Source of the DNA: Welwitschia mirabilis | Taxonomy: Eukaryota; Gnetophyta; Gnetopsida; Welwitschiales | Assembly (NCBI GenBank): GCA_051453625.1 | Contig: JBOZIK010000001.1 | Span: 154,923,743-154,987,742 of the forward strand | Direction of reading: 5' to 3' | DNA length: 64,000 bases | In this document: piece by piece, positions 46,441-58,740 of the stretch | Layout: every line of letters starts with the position of its first letter | Position numbering within the stretch: the first letter of the stretch is position 1 | Program-made: the position numbers and the translations under genes | The notes under the pieces: model-generated | Told to the model about the DNA's origin: nothing | What the model saw: the letters and a program-made list of their open reading frames with translations, nothing else | Databases searched by the model: none

Positions 46441-48960
46441 ATATTGTTTCAATATCACAAGCCCTATTTATGTACTTAAATTATATTCAACATTTACAAA
46501 AAGTGATTTATTAACTAGAAATAATATTCTTATTATTTAAGAATCTATCATATTTGGTTAAAGGAATGATGATGATTCTTGTGATTTCCCTAATCTTGAC
46601 TTGCTGCAATTGTCTTGTGATAAGGATCACTTCTGATGCTAAAGATGTAAACCATTTACATATTAGTTTTCCTTTCCTTTATAAGTGTTATACTTTTTTA
46701 GATTATTACATAATTTTATTTATTTGAATGAGAAGTGAGCAATTGAACTCCCTTGTAATCTTCATGGATGAAAAACATCAAGGTTGCCTTATACTGTTAA
46801 ACAATTTCAGATAATATATTAATTACAACGTCATATTATTAATATGATTGACGAAAAATTGGTTAGCCAAAATTCATCACAAAAAGGCCTATTTATATCT
46901 TCCTTCTAAATAATTTTTTAAAAGTTTAATGGGTGAAAATAAATAGATTTATGTGTTTATTGATATGTGAAAATTTTACTCCCATGTATAAGAAACGATT
47001 AATTTTTAGACATTTCATTTGTCCAACTAAAAAAAAGAAGTGTTAGCCTCACATTATTTTGGAAAACATGGAAACATTAGAGGATGCTGTCTTCACAAGT
47101 TGAGATACAAAAGAATGTCTTAGATATGGTTATTGCAAGCTAATAGCTAAAATTATAAGTAAAGCATTGTAAGATCACATTTAATGCTTTAATTTTTTTC
47201 TTTTTTAGTTAGCATTCTGGAATGACACATGAGTTGGGAATAACTGATATTGAAGCCACTCCAAAATACCTTGTATTAATTATATTGATAGTTGTTTATG
47301 AGTTATCATATCTTAGGATTAGTAGCAATTTCTTATTTGGTAATAGCCATTTGTGCTTTAGTCTCTGTAAGTGGATGTTATCTTTCAATTCTTGGACATT
47401 TATTTTACAAGTATACATATCATTTATTACTAAGTAACAACTTTAATCAATAAATAATTATGTTGTAGATTACTACTTATATATTTAGAGGTGACTCTTA
47501 TAATTTGTTTACTAAAGTAATACAAGTTAAGTTTTTATTCTCATTTGTTTTACCAAAGTAATACAAATTAAGTTTTTACTCAAGGAGATGCTTCTAGTCT
47601 TGTCAATAGTGCTTACTCAGGTGTTTATTAATGGTGATTTACGATTGATTTATATTTAAGCATTATTTAATGAAGCTTCTTTTTCTTAGTTTCTTTCTTA
47701 TTAGTTTACTTCCTCCTATTTAATTACTTTTCTCATTCTTCAATTTCACATTCTCTTGTGTTGTTTGGTTTGTGAATAGTTAAATCAATATTAAATCAAG
47801 TGATATGCAAGTAAGATTGAAAGATTATATGAAGTGATGATTATCTTGGACAAAAGATAATTTAAAATTTTGTGTTTTTGTTGTGTTTCAGGAATTTATT
47901 TAATGACAAGTAAAAAGGCATGATGTTTTTTTGAAACTAAGATCCTTATGAGATTCCTAAAGATAATTTTAATGATAAGCCAAAAGCATAAAGTTTCGAG
48001 AACTCTTTGTAGATGACAAAAGAGTTAGAAAAGAGCACATGTAAGAATTTACGTATGCTAAAGTTTTTAAGAAATGTAATGAAAAAAATGCATGACGTTA
48101 ATACTTCTAAAATCTCTAGAGATGTCAAAGATCTACATGTCATTCACAAAAGGATTAAATATCTTCCTACATAATTTGATTCTTTGATATCTTTATTGAG
48201 GAATTGTAAAACTTATTTCTTTATCGTTGGTAAAGTTTACTCAATCATTGTAAAACTTTAACAAAAGGATAATTCAAGTGTGAGAATTATTTCATTGAAC
48301 ATGCATACATGAATTTGAAGAGATCTCCATGTGATTTTGATTTAACAAGTAAGGAGATAATATGAGAGAATGTGGAAATGTTAGTCCTCATGTTTTACAA
48401 AGAACAAAGAGTACAATGCTAAAAATTATTTCATTCATAACAATAATTAAAAATATTTATCCATGTTAATGATCATCAACTAGTTCATATCTACAAAATT
48501 TATGTTATAATTATGGGTGTATCTAATGGAGGAGAGATAAGTCTATATGATACTTTCTATGATATTTAATTACCATTATCATTATTATCTATCAATTAAT
48601 TGATAAATAAAGACTTCTTTATCATCTTTTTTGGCTTTTCTTCTAAAATTTTTAAAATTCATAAGATTATAATAGTCCTAGCACCATAATAAAAATATTT
48701 TGTAGCTAGTAACTCTACAAACAAGAAATTGGTTTTAGCTAAACAAAATGATTCTTTAGTGAGGAACATGTTACTCTTGAAGATATAAACTGTTGATTAT
48801 TTATGATTAACATAGTCCTTCACATCTTAAAATAGGATTTTAAAATTATTAATTTCTTAATTTTGTATGGCTTTATGAATATGGTATGTCTGAGTAAAAA
48901 ATGGTGAGGCTTTAGAATTATTGATAATTGCTCTCTTTCTTGCTTTGCATTATTTTCAAC
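46441..48960. other. Unassigned AT-rich intergenic DNA
   Basis: No gene or known element recognised. A local 40-bp duplication, ATTTGTTTTACYAAAGTAATACAA..., lies at 47,503 and 47,543. Confidence 0.45.
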
Positions 48961-48989
48961 AGGTATGAGAGCTTAGGCTAAGGTCCTTG

Positions 48990-50560
48990 ATTCTCTTAGA
49001 AAACTTGCATGCCTTCTTACATACTTTACATGCTTTTGCATCTTGCTTATTATATCTAGGGTTTTGCATGCAGATTTTCATTAGGGATCTTTTGCCTAGG
49101 GTTACTGTTTGCAGGGCTTTCAAGTTTTTTCGCATAGTTGCTATTCCTCTGTGTTTTCAATCTCCAGAGAAGAAATAGAAGCATAAAAGAAAAAGATCGA
49201 CACACTAGTGTGAGCTTCAGTTGAGTTTATTTTCAACGGAGGTAAAGAGACCCGACGAAGACCTTTATACTGAGCTTCTGTTGCCCAAAGCCTGTAGAAA
49301 AGCAGCACTTCTGTTGCCCAAATTGCACAGAAAAAGTATTGCACTCAACTAAGACTCTTTGCTGTGCTCAAATCCCTGGTTTTTATGTGATCCATGGCTA
49401 CCTCTGTCACCTCTTCCTTGCGTCGATTCTAGGGACACAAGGCCTGTCCCTGGTTTGAGACGGAGTTTGATGCATTCATTACATAGGAGATCTGCGGCAG
49501 AAAGGCCGAAAAGTTCAAGTATCTCTGCGGGAGATCTGTGTTCTGACAGAAAAGCTCAAGCATCTCAGTGGGATATCTGTTTGTAGGGTGCATGCGCTCA
49601 TCAGTCCAAACACACTCTAGCTACCCGTGAACTTAGCGCCTCTGTTGCGGTGTTAGTGGAGGCAGAGTCTGTGCAAGTGGTGAGTGCACGGTGGTTTCTT
49701 GGGCAAAAACAAGTGTAATGGCATAGCACATCCGCCAATTCACGTGTGAAGCAAACCACATATCGGAACAATCGATGTGAAAAGTGTGGTTTCTGGCGGT
49801 GTCGTGTGCTGAATCCGCACAGTACAGCGTAGCATTGATTCATGCAACATAAACTCAAGTCATGCGTTTCTTCCCTGAGTTTTCACCACCGCCGTTCCGT
49901 TTGACTATGGTTTTACACTGGGGTGGAGTTGTGAGTGGGGTCGGCCCTCGAGCACTTGGCTCTTTTTGGAAGTCGCTACTCACCCCGTGTTGTAGTCCAT
50001 CTCGGCGTCAGAGCTGCCTCACATAAATTTGCGTTTTGATGATTAAGCTGCCAGAGGTGTTTCACTGATTGCTTTTACGTCTGTATGGATCATTTTTCTT
50101 GCCGTTGCTGCGACCACTGATTATGCTGTTGCTAAGGTTTCTGCCAGCCGCAGTTTGACTGTAGCTCCTTTGTCTGTTTCGAAAAGTTTTCCCGTCGTTG
50201 CTGGAAGCGCTTATTCCGCCGTTGGTAGAGACGACTGGAGGACCAACGCGATCGTTGGGGCCCATAACGCAAATCAGGACTACGGGTTCTGCGCTTCAAT
50301 GGCAGTGTTGCACTTCTCTAGTTTGGTAATGCGCAGGCAAGAGGGCAACCCTGTAATTTGAAACCTATAGTTCCGGGCTTCATTCTTTTGGCTGCAACCA
50401 TTAGCCGGCTTCGCTGCGCATGCCCCTTTGTGAGCATTCTGGTGGCCTCCCCATGCCTACGAGCTGTAGAATTTTCTCTGTCTTCATTCAGACCAATGGA
50501 CATCTCCAATCCACTCCTTAATCACCTCATGTTTTTAATTGGTAAGAAGTCTTGATGACC
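48990..50560. other. CpG-retaining, GC-richer island without identified gene
   Basis: The stretch differs sharply from its surroundings in GC and in frequent CpG, for example GGCCGAAAAG, GCGTCGATTC and CGTCGTTGCTGGAAGCGC. Many short open frames occur on both strands, none over 90 residues and none with a known domain. Internal near-repeats include GAGATCTG at 49,487 and 49,531 with GATATCTG at 49,572, and CTTCTGTTGCCCAAA at about 49,276 and 49,310. It could be a recent insertion of an unknown element (LTR or LINE 5' region), a retroposed gene, or a non-coding gene. Confidence 0.45.
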
Positions 50561-52443
50561 ACAAAGAGCTTTACATAAATATGGATCCTTTGTTAAGCTG
50601 CTTTGCACTTTAAGCTCTTCCACTAGTTCTTAACTGAAATAACTATGTAGTTTGGGCCATACAGAAATTAGTCTCTCTTAAGTAAAAACATCTTAAGCAT
50701 TCCAAGGTCTAAATTCCTATGCATGTATTAGTAATTGAGAGTGTATTGAGTGAAGGCTGGAAGCACAATAGTAATGTATACTTAGATTTCATCATTAAGT
50801 CAATAAGAAGATACAAGTATAATTAATTAAAAAGTATTGAGTCTAAAGTATAAGTAGGTTGCCAACATCACATCATACTCTGACTTTTTGTAGACAAGAA
50901 TCATACCTTTAAAAAGGACGGTATCACTACTCAGATTAGGAGTAAGACCTAAAATTAACAAAGTTTTTACTTACCTATAATTAACAAAGTTTTTGCTTAA
51001 TCATTCAATGATTTAGGCCTCTTCTATTAAAATTTACTATGTTCACATAAGGATTTATAGACAAAATTACTTTATTTTAGTTTATATGTGCGATTGTCAT
51101 AAAATTAGCTTTGCCTGTTTGTCTAGATTGGATGGATCATTTGACTTGTGGATGTGACTAATATCCCTCTTAAATTGATTATACCTCCTCATTGTGAGTT
51201 TTTCTTTTTTCTTTTGTGACGTTCTTTTATGGTTATTTTGATTTAGACAGATCGTTTAACTTCTTGATGTGAGTAAGAAAATGACTACATCTTTTCGGTT
51301 TTCCTTCTCCTCACTTTTTCATCTTAATTTAATAAGTTTTCTATGTATGAAGAATAAATCCATTATTTAAGTATGGATGTGAGTAATATCCCCCTAGATA
51401 GCAACTGTACCTTACAACTTGTCAAACCCCTTTCCTATTAGAATAACTATGGCAACCTCAACAAACAAGTTTCAAATGTTGTCAGACTATTTCACATTGG
51501 TACTGACACCCAGAATCATGGCTGACATATGAAGCACTCTTCAAGATGATCAAAGTTGAGAAGTTTAATATGAAGATTTCATATCCATCATACACACATA
51601 TGGTTTTGACACCAATTTCTTTGAGAAAGCACATGTTCCTTTTCAACCTTTAGAGTAAGACGATGCTTGAAAGTCTATTAATAGTAAGTTAATAGAAATT
51701 ATGAGAAAATATGAGGAAATCTATAGCTTTGTAACATAAGTTTATAGATCGCAATAAGACCATGTACATCAAATTCATCACAAACTTCATCACATTGTAA
51801 GATACATTCTACTCAAAGAATGATTTGAAGCTCATCAATTTCATACCAAATATGAATAACTTGCATTATGAGAGAGAAAAGATACAACAACCAATTGTAT
51901 AAATTATTAATACTGACATAAAGGTTGACAGAACCGAAGTTGCATACATTACATCAACTTTGTTAGATGTTATTTGGAGGATTCATCTTTTACATAGCTC
52001 AAATGAATGAAGTCCACCAACAACCATAGGCAATGTTATGCTAATAACATATGTATTACTAAACTAAGATACTTTCTAGCTAGGTTTGATTACAATTATG
52101 AAAAACTGAGCTTAGTAAATATGTTTTTATCTTCAAATGACCTTAAAAAGTCTCTAAAACTAACTTTTGATCAACATGAGCTTAGTAAGTATCTTGCTAT
52201 CTTCAAATCAACTTTAAAAAAAGCTCTAGAGCAACTTTTAAAGTGCAGAAAACTAAATCTTCAGAGGAAAAAAATTATATTACAAAGCTCTTTATTATTT
52301 TTCCTTTTCAACTTTCTAGAAGGAAAACAAATCAAGCTCATGAAGTCAATAAAAAGCAAAATCATTAACAAAATCGTTTTTTTCTTTTAATGTAAAAAAT
52401 CGTCATAAAAACTTTTAGTAGGATTATTTAAAGATAATGAATT
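50561..52443. other. Unassigned AT-rich DNA
   Basis: Plus-strand protein-like scraps such as FQMLSDYFTLVLTPRIMADI (about 51,470) and VDRTEVAYITSTLLDVIWRI (about 51,930) hint at a decayed coding sequence of unknown family. The 127-residue frame at 52,007-52,390 is Lys/Leu-rich, in AT-rich DNA, and without a known domain. Confidence 0.35.
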
Positions 52444-53400
52444 TGTTAGCATCTTATGGCACCCTAGAGGGTGGTGAATAGGGTAATATTAAAAATTTTG
52501 CAATTATAATACTGAAATATATAGTTGATGATAAATCTGTGTTTAATGATAATCAAAACTTCAGAAAGAAAGTAAAGAACAAGTGCACTAGCAATTTATA
52601 GTAGTTCAGTCTAAATCCTACTCCACTCTCAAGGGGCAACAACTACTATTAGCCTTCTAGTTTCCTTAACTTCAAATGTTACATACAACATCCCTATCAC
52701 CAGGGATCTTCTTTCAGCTTTTATGCCAAGCTCAACTCAATGAGCTGTTTCTGGAGTAATACAAGATAGAAATGTCTGATGGTATGGTGCCTTACTTTTT
52801 ACACAATACATTAGCTTTGAAGGACAAAATAAGAGACCTTATAGAGAGAGATAATTACTCATTTTAGTACAAGAAGAGAGAGAGAGTGTGTGATGTCACT
52901 AGTTTGAGTATAGAATAATCTCATAACAATTTGTCTCTTTTGAATCTCAAAATGGTAATTTTGACAAGAGATGAGTATATATTTATAGAGCTCTTTAGTC
53001 CTAATGTTGGTTAGTGTGTGAGAGAGGATTTGAGACGTTTGTGCCTTGAAGTCCTCAAACCGACATTCTTAACAGATAAATTTTTGCATCCATGATTGCG
53101 TTGACAAACATCCCATTGATAAATCTTGGACATCTTGATTTTAAGAGTAGTCTCTAATAAAATTGAGAAGATCTTCAGATGTCCCAAATAATAGGTCCAA
53201 CATCCCAATATTGAAGGTCCATGAATAGGCTAGGATGTTCATGTTTCATAGGATGGATGTTTCAATACAAAAAAAATAGCTTATAGGGTTGAACATCCTA
53301 GTTTTATAGGGTAGACATCTCAATACAAAAAAGAGCTTATAAGGCTAGATGTCCTAGTTTCATAGGGAAGAACTTTGAGAGTAATGTCTATGAATTTACT
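52444..53400 (-). repeat. 3' LTR of copia B (R/U5 and proximal U3)
   Basis: Homologous to 61,249-62,135, for instance GTTACATACAACWTCCCTA, CAAGCTCAACTCARTGAGCT and TCCTCAAACCGACATTCTTAACAGATAA. It starts TGTTAGCATCTTATGGCACCC with the CCTAGAGGGTGGTGAATAGGG block often seen at copia LTR ends. The minus strand carries the TATA box CTATAAATATATACTC (complement of about 52,975-52,990). A GA-rich microsatellite lies at about 52,866-52,884. Confidence 0.8.
53185..53375 (-). promoter_or_regulatory. 56-59 bp tandem array with GATGTC/GACATC motifs, U3 of copia B
   Basis: Units begin at about 53,232, 53,291 and 53,347. Each has the form GATGTCC...TTTCATAGGG...GACATC...CAATACAAAAA...GCTTATAGGG. On the minus strand the array lies 200-400 bp upstream of the TATA box, where an LTR enhancer would be. 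Confidence 0.6.
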
Positions 53401-54850
53401 GATGGCATGTAAAAAGTATTCATTTAAAATAGGCCAGAACTTAAACTAGTACCTTCTGACATGCATTTCTTCTTCTTCTTCTAAGGAGGAAGCAAACTTT
53501 CTATATCTGAAAAAATGGTCATCTTCTTAAGAGAGTACAGATCAAGTGGTTTGGGTACTTTAACCATTTCCTCATTTTTTTCCTACTACGAATTGATGAT
53601 TCTCAAAAATAACAGTAATAAGCCCACTGAATGGTAAACTTGAGTAGTTGACTATTGAAAACTATCTAATTTAGAACATTATGAAATTGTAAAAGATTAT
53701 CTCCACTTAAGTACCAAGGTAGCATAAAATATAAGCACATAAAGAAGACACTTCGTTTTTATGCCTTAGCTTAGAAACCAAATTATTAGTGGAGATCTGA
53801 AACACAACTCTGTAAAATGGTTTTAATTGATTCATTGGGATGTTTTCTCTTTAATGCACATTTTCACCACATAGTTTGGTAGTTAAAACATCTTTAGAAA
53901 TAGCTTCTTGCAAGGAGCTAACTAAAGAAATATATCTGAAAAAGCCTTTATTAGGATATCTCGTCACAAGAGAGATAGCCTCTATATCTACTTTAACTAT
54001 TCTTCTAAATAATTTGGTTGTGATTTTCCATGCATTGGAATAAAAAATATCATTACAATAGAACAAACATATCATTCTTGTTAAGGCCCTAGTGTGTGGA
54101 TCTAATGCACACATTTAGCCTTGTTCTTCAAATTTGTAAGCTATCTTCACCTCATTCAAGAAAGATTTAAGATAAATCTTTCTTTTAGGTCATATGTGCC
54201 TTTTGTTAAAATCATTAAACTAGGACTTTCTGTGGTTTAGAGAAATGAATCATCCTTCCTCTAAAGTTGGTTATTTTCACTTTGTAAATACAGCTAGCTT
54301 ACTTCTCATCATGATGAAGGTTTAAAAATTCTAGAGTGGAAAGAAAAAAACAAAAAAATGATAAAATGAAGAATGAATGAAATTTTTAGGCTTTAGAGGG
54401 GGTTTTAAAACCCCGGTTGGAGTGTGAGATGTCTTGTCATTTTGTGTCCACATAAAGCGTGATCGTCTGCAATCGTTCATTAGGACGTCCAGATTATAAG
54501 AAAAGTTTTTAAACTTCATGCAAAAGAAAATGCCAGATTTAGAGATGGAACATCCGGCTTGTAAAACATGGATTTTTGACCTAGTTCAAAAGTGCATATC
54601 TAGGATTTGAAAATGGATGTCCAAGTTTTTAAAGAAAAACACAAAAAAACTGAAAGACAAGCAGACATGTGGTGTGTTAAAATGGGATGTCTGAAATCAA
54701 TGCAGAACCAATCTAAGTGAGAGTGATAATAGAGTAAGAACAGTTTGTTTAGATAATAGAATTTTTGCAAAAAGGACCAAGACAATTTTAGGGAGAAAAA
54801 TATTTGCCAAGATAATATACAATATTAACACTAATGAAATTCTAGTAATC
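53401..54850 (-). other. Distal U3 or 3' untranslated region of copia B
   Basis: It lies between RNase H and the LTR part conserved in both copies. More motifs of the same kind occur, with one intact GGACGTCC at 54,483-54,490. It may belong to a longer 3' LTR whose 5' partner is truncated near 62,135. No gene recognised; the short minus-strand frames are AT-rich noise. Confidence 0.45.
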
Positions 54851-54949
54851 AAGTTCATACCTCAAGGGGACAGGCCTCTATGCCTAGATTTTTCCTTTAA
54901 AAGATTACATATCCTTCATTGAGGGATTTGGTCATGAAGTCTATAATTT

Positions 54950-56340
54950 GATGATCAGTATTAACATATTATAATTTAGTAGTACCATTTGGTACCTGAT
55001 ATCTGATGAATTGATGTCTTATATTGATATGTTTAGTACGAGAATGTTTTATGGTACTAATAGCACTTGTATTGTCATAGTACATCTCGATCTCTTGAAT
55101 TTTACTTCAAAGTCAATTAACATTTGTTTCATCTAGATGAGATAAGCACAACAAGCTCTGGCAGCTATGTATTTAGCTTTTGTTGTATAAAAGGAAGTTG
55201 TATTTTGTTTTCTACTCAGCCAAGAAACAAGATAATTACCCATAAAAAAATAGGCTCTAGTTATGATCTTCTTGTCTTCGATGTGACCTCTACAATTTCC
55301 ATTACTATATCTAACAAGATCAAGCATAGTGTCATATGAATACTATAAACCAAAATTTTGACCCTGTTTCAACTATCTAAGAATTCTTTTGATGTAGACA
55401 TAGTGGAATTCTTTAGGTTTTGACTAATACCTAGCACACACGCCAATACTATGAGCTATGTCTGGCCTACCTACTATAACATATAGGAGACTTTCTATTA
55501 TGTCTTTAAAAAGTTTCTGATCTGTTTGTTTGTTAGGCTCATGTTTACTCATTTTAGCATTTGTGGATAGAGGTGTTCTTGAATCTTTTTCATTAATCAT
55601 ATCATATTTTTTCAAGATATCTCTAATATATTTAGTTTGGCTTATGAAGGTACCTTCTTTTAACTGGTTGATTTAAAGACCAAGAAAGGAGTTTAATTCA
55701 CCTACCATACTCATTTTGAATTCCTTCTACATAAGTTTAGCAAATTCTTAAGTAAGCATAATTTTTGTTGATCTAAATACTATGTCATTAACATAAATTT
55801 ATACTATCAATTTATCTTTGTTCTCATGTTTGATAAATAGAGTGAAATCAGCATTACCTTTAGCAAATTCATTTAAAACAAGAAATGTATTTAGTTTATT
55901 GAACCAAGATCTAGGAGCTTTCTTTAATCCATGCAAGGATTTATCTAGTTTATACATAATATTAGGAAATTTAGGATCTATGAAACCTGTGGGTTGAGAT
56001 ACATAAACTTCCTCATTGATATACCCATTAAAAAATGCACTTTTGACATCCATTTGAAATAATTTAATTTTATGAAAATAAGTAAAGCTTAATAGCATTC
56101 GTATAGCTTTTAACCTGGCAACTGGAGTAAACGTTTCACCATAGTTTATGCTTTCCTATTAACTATATCCTTTAGCAACCAATCGATATTTGTTTTGCAT
56201 TATGTTGTGATTTTAGTCTCTTTTATTCTTGAACATACATTTTGTTCTAATGACATGCTTTCCTTAAGAAGGAGTTACTACATCCTAGACTTTGTTTCTT
56301 TTAAATTGATATAGCTTATTTTGCATAGCCAACATTCATG
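54950..56340 (-). pseudogene. Copia B reverse transcriptase and RNase H relic
   Basis: A clean 99-residue part (55,799-56,098) reads LFQMDVKSAFFNGYINEEVY, VSQPTGFIDP and YKLDKSLHGLKKAPRSWFNK, the core RT blocks. It is followed, after a TAA stop, by IYVNDIVFRST (active site, 55,784-55,795). Then LKEGTFISQTKYIRDILKKY, GRPDIAHSIGVCARYQSKPK, and the RNase H text YSNGNCRGHIEDKK, VSWLSRKQNTTSFYTTKAKYIA. In the active site the first Asp is Asn, and in RNase H the usual Y-S-D-A-D/N-W block reads YSNGN, again Asp to Asn. Confidence 0.85.
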
Positions 56341-56359
56341 CTTCATATTTCTCTTCTTC

Positions 56360-58100
56360 CTAAAATATTTTAAATTCCAAATTAGGAAGAAAACATAGAA
56401 ATCTCAGGATGATATGATTACCACTCCTTGTTGTAGTGTCAAGATTGGAATCACTTATTATGACTTCCATCAGATGATCTCTTTTGGTTCTTTGAGAGAA
56501 GGAGTAAAATGTTTGAGCATATTTTAAACTTTGTTTATTGTCAGATGATGATGATCTGTCTTTAGAAGTAGTGCTAGTATTGGGTATTTTAGCTATAAAG
56601 TCCATGTCATCATTCCTATCTAGAGACGTAATATTGACATTTATATCATCAACTTTAACATAAGCTAATTCTTCCATTTTACCTGAGGATTTATTAAAGA
56701 CTCTGCATGCTTTACTAGTTAATGAGTAGCCAAGAAAATAACCTTTATCTGATTTTGATTTAAACTTAATTAAAGGACTCTTATTCTTAATAATTTCACA
56801 CTTGCTTCTAAAAACTTTANNNNNNNNNNNNNNNNNNNNNNNNNNNNNNNNNNNNNNNNNNNNNNNNNNNNNNNNNNNNNNNNNNNNNNNNNNNNNNNNN
56901 NNNNNNNNNNNNNNNNNNNNNNNNNNNNNNNNNNNNNNNNNNNNNNNNNNNNNNNNNNNNNNNNNNNNNNNNNNNNNNNNNNNNNNNNNNNNNNNNNNNN
57001 NNNNNNNNNNNNNNNNNNNNNNNNNNNNNNNNNNNNNNNNNNNNNNNNNNNNNNNNNNNNNNNNNNNNNNNNNNNNNNNNNNNNNNNNNNNNNNNNNNNN
57101 NNNNNNNNNNNNNNNNNNNNNNNNNNNNNNNNNNNNNNNNNNNNNNNNNNNNNNNNNNNNNNNNNNNNNNNNNNNNNNNNNNNNNNNNNNNNNNNNNNNN
57201 NNNNNNNNNNNNNNNNNNNNNNNNNNNNNNNNNNNNNNNNNNNNNNNNNNNNNNNNNNNNNNNNNNNNNNNNNNNNNNNNNNNNNNNNNNNNNNNNNNNN
57301 NNNNNNNNNNNNNNNNNNNNNNNNNNNNNNNNNNNNNNNNNNNNNNNNNNNNNNNNNNNNNNNNNNNNNNNNNNNNNNNNNNNNNNNNNNNNNNNNNNNN
57401 NNNNNNNNNNNNNNNNNNNNNNNNNNNNNNNNNNNNNNNNNNNNNNNNNNNNNNNNNNNNNNNNNNNNNNNNNNNNNNNNNNNNNNNNNNNNNNNNNNNN
57501 NNNNNNNNNNNNNNNNNNNNNNNNNNNNNNNNNNNNNNNNNNNNNNNNNNNNNNNNNNNGACTCTTATTCTTAATAATTTCACACTTGCTTCTAAAAACT
57601 TTAAAATAACTTACATTTGGTCTTTTACCATACCAAAGATTATAGGCAGTTCTCTTTATTCATGGATGAAGAAAAACTCTGTTGGAGATGTAACATGTCA
57701 TGTTAACTACTTCTACCCAATAATATGTGGTAAAGATTATTCATTCAACATTATTCAAGTCATTTCAATTAGGACTCAAATTTTCCTTTCCACTACATCA
57801 TTCTGTTGAGGCATATGAGGAGTTGAAAATTGATGACCAATACCATTATTACTATAAAAATTCTTAAATTTATCATTATCAAACTCACCTTCTCTATTTG
57901 TTCTGATGGTTTTGACATAGTCACCTTATTTCTTTTGAATTGTCCTTCATACTTTAATGTAAATTTCAAAAGCTTCACCTTTATCAAATAAAAACAAAAC
58001 TAACAAAATCTTGAATAGTCATCTACTATGACAAGAAAGTATTTCCTGCCATCAATACTTCTTATTTGGATCAGTTCTACCAAGTCCACGTGAATGAGAT
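56360..58100 (-). pseudogene. Copia B integrase relic, split by a spurious-looking gap
   Basis: The minus strand reads IRTNREGEFDNDKFKNFY (57,860-57,912), GHQFSTPHMPQQNDVVERKI (catalytic Glu kept), TAYNLWYGKRPNVSYFKVF (near 57,600-57,660), and beyond the gap SKSDKGYFLGYSLTSKACRV and VFNKSSGKMEE. The usual R-S-D-x-G-G-E-F block reads RTNREGEF, so the second catalytic Asp is Asn (57,896-57,898). Text on either side of the 740-N gap overlaps by 44 identical bases and is continuous for the family if the overlap is merged. Confidence 0.85.
56820..57559. other. Assembly gap (740 N), probably a false gap
   Basis: The 44 bases before it (56,776-56,819) and after it (57,560-57,603) are identical, starting GACTCTTATTC and ending AAAAACTTTA. 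See findings. Confidence 0.9.
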
Positions 58101-58740
58101 CTAGAGGTTTTCTTGTTGTTGTATATCTCTTACTTAAGAAGCTAGATCTAACCAATTTTTCCTTAACACATACTTCACATACCTTCCTTGAGACACATTT
58201 AGTTTAGTAATACCTTTAATTATCTCTTTTGAGGAAATTGTTCTTAAATCTCTAAGGTTCATGTGTTCAAATTATCTATGCCAAAGATCAAGTTCATTGG
58301 TTTAAGCTAGATAACATCCTTCAGTAACTCTATTATCATCACTAATAACATATATGCATTTTGATCTATTACTAGTAAGAATTTATTGATTAGTAATAGC
58401 ATTTCTAATGATACATTTATCATGATAGAATGATAATTTATTGCCTCTATCATACTTTTGCAAGATACTAAGTAAGTTATGATTTAGTGCATTAATAAGA
58501 TAAACATCATTAATTATGGATGATGATTAGAAGCAGCAATTATGCCCTTACCTATAATATTTCCTTGTTGTTAGCTTCAAATGTAACTTCACCTTCATCA
58601 TGTTCTTGAAAGAAGGTCAGAAAACTTTTGTTGCCTCTCATGTGTCTAAAATAGCCACTGTCAAGATACCATTTTGTCCTTTCTTGTGCTTTAAAGGATG
58701 CATGAGAAAAAAGAGAAGTAGTAGTATTCTTCTTCATCCA
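58100..58740 (-). pseudogene. Copia B protease end and GAG-pre domain relic
   Basis: The minus strand reads RTKWYLDSGYFRHMRGNKSF (58,625-58,684), the protease/GAG-pre entry block, with Tyr where Cys is usual. GEVTFEANNKEIL follows, then LINALNHNLLSI, YHDKCIIRNAITNQ, GCYLA and LWHR with LRDLRTISSKEIIKGI, the GAG-pre domain. Confidence 0.8.

Noticed and set aside
49359-50555. Several 60-85 residue frames in the CpG-rich island as genes
   Set aside because: Overlapping frames on both strands, none with start context, splice pattern or recognised domain; I kept the island but no gene call.
50561-52400. Endogenous pararetrovirus (caulimovirus-like) fragment
   Set aside because: Some protein-like scraps were seen, but no RT, protease or movement-protein motif supports it.
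56802-57809. Long open frames spanning the 740-N gap on both strands
   Set aside because: They are open only because N codons are not read as stops. Only the minus-strand integrase text at the edges is real.
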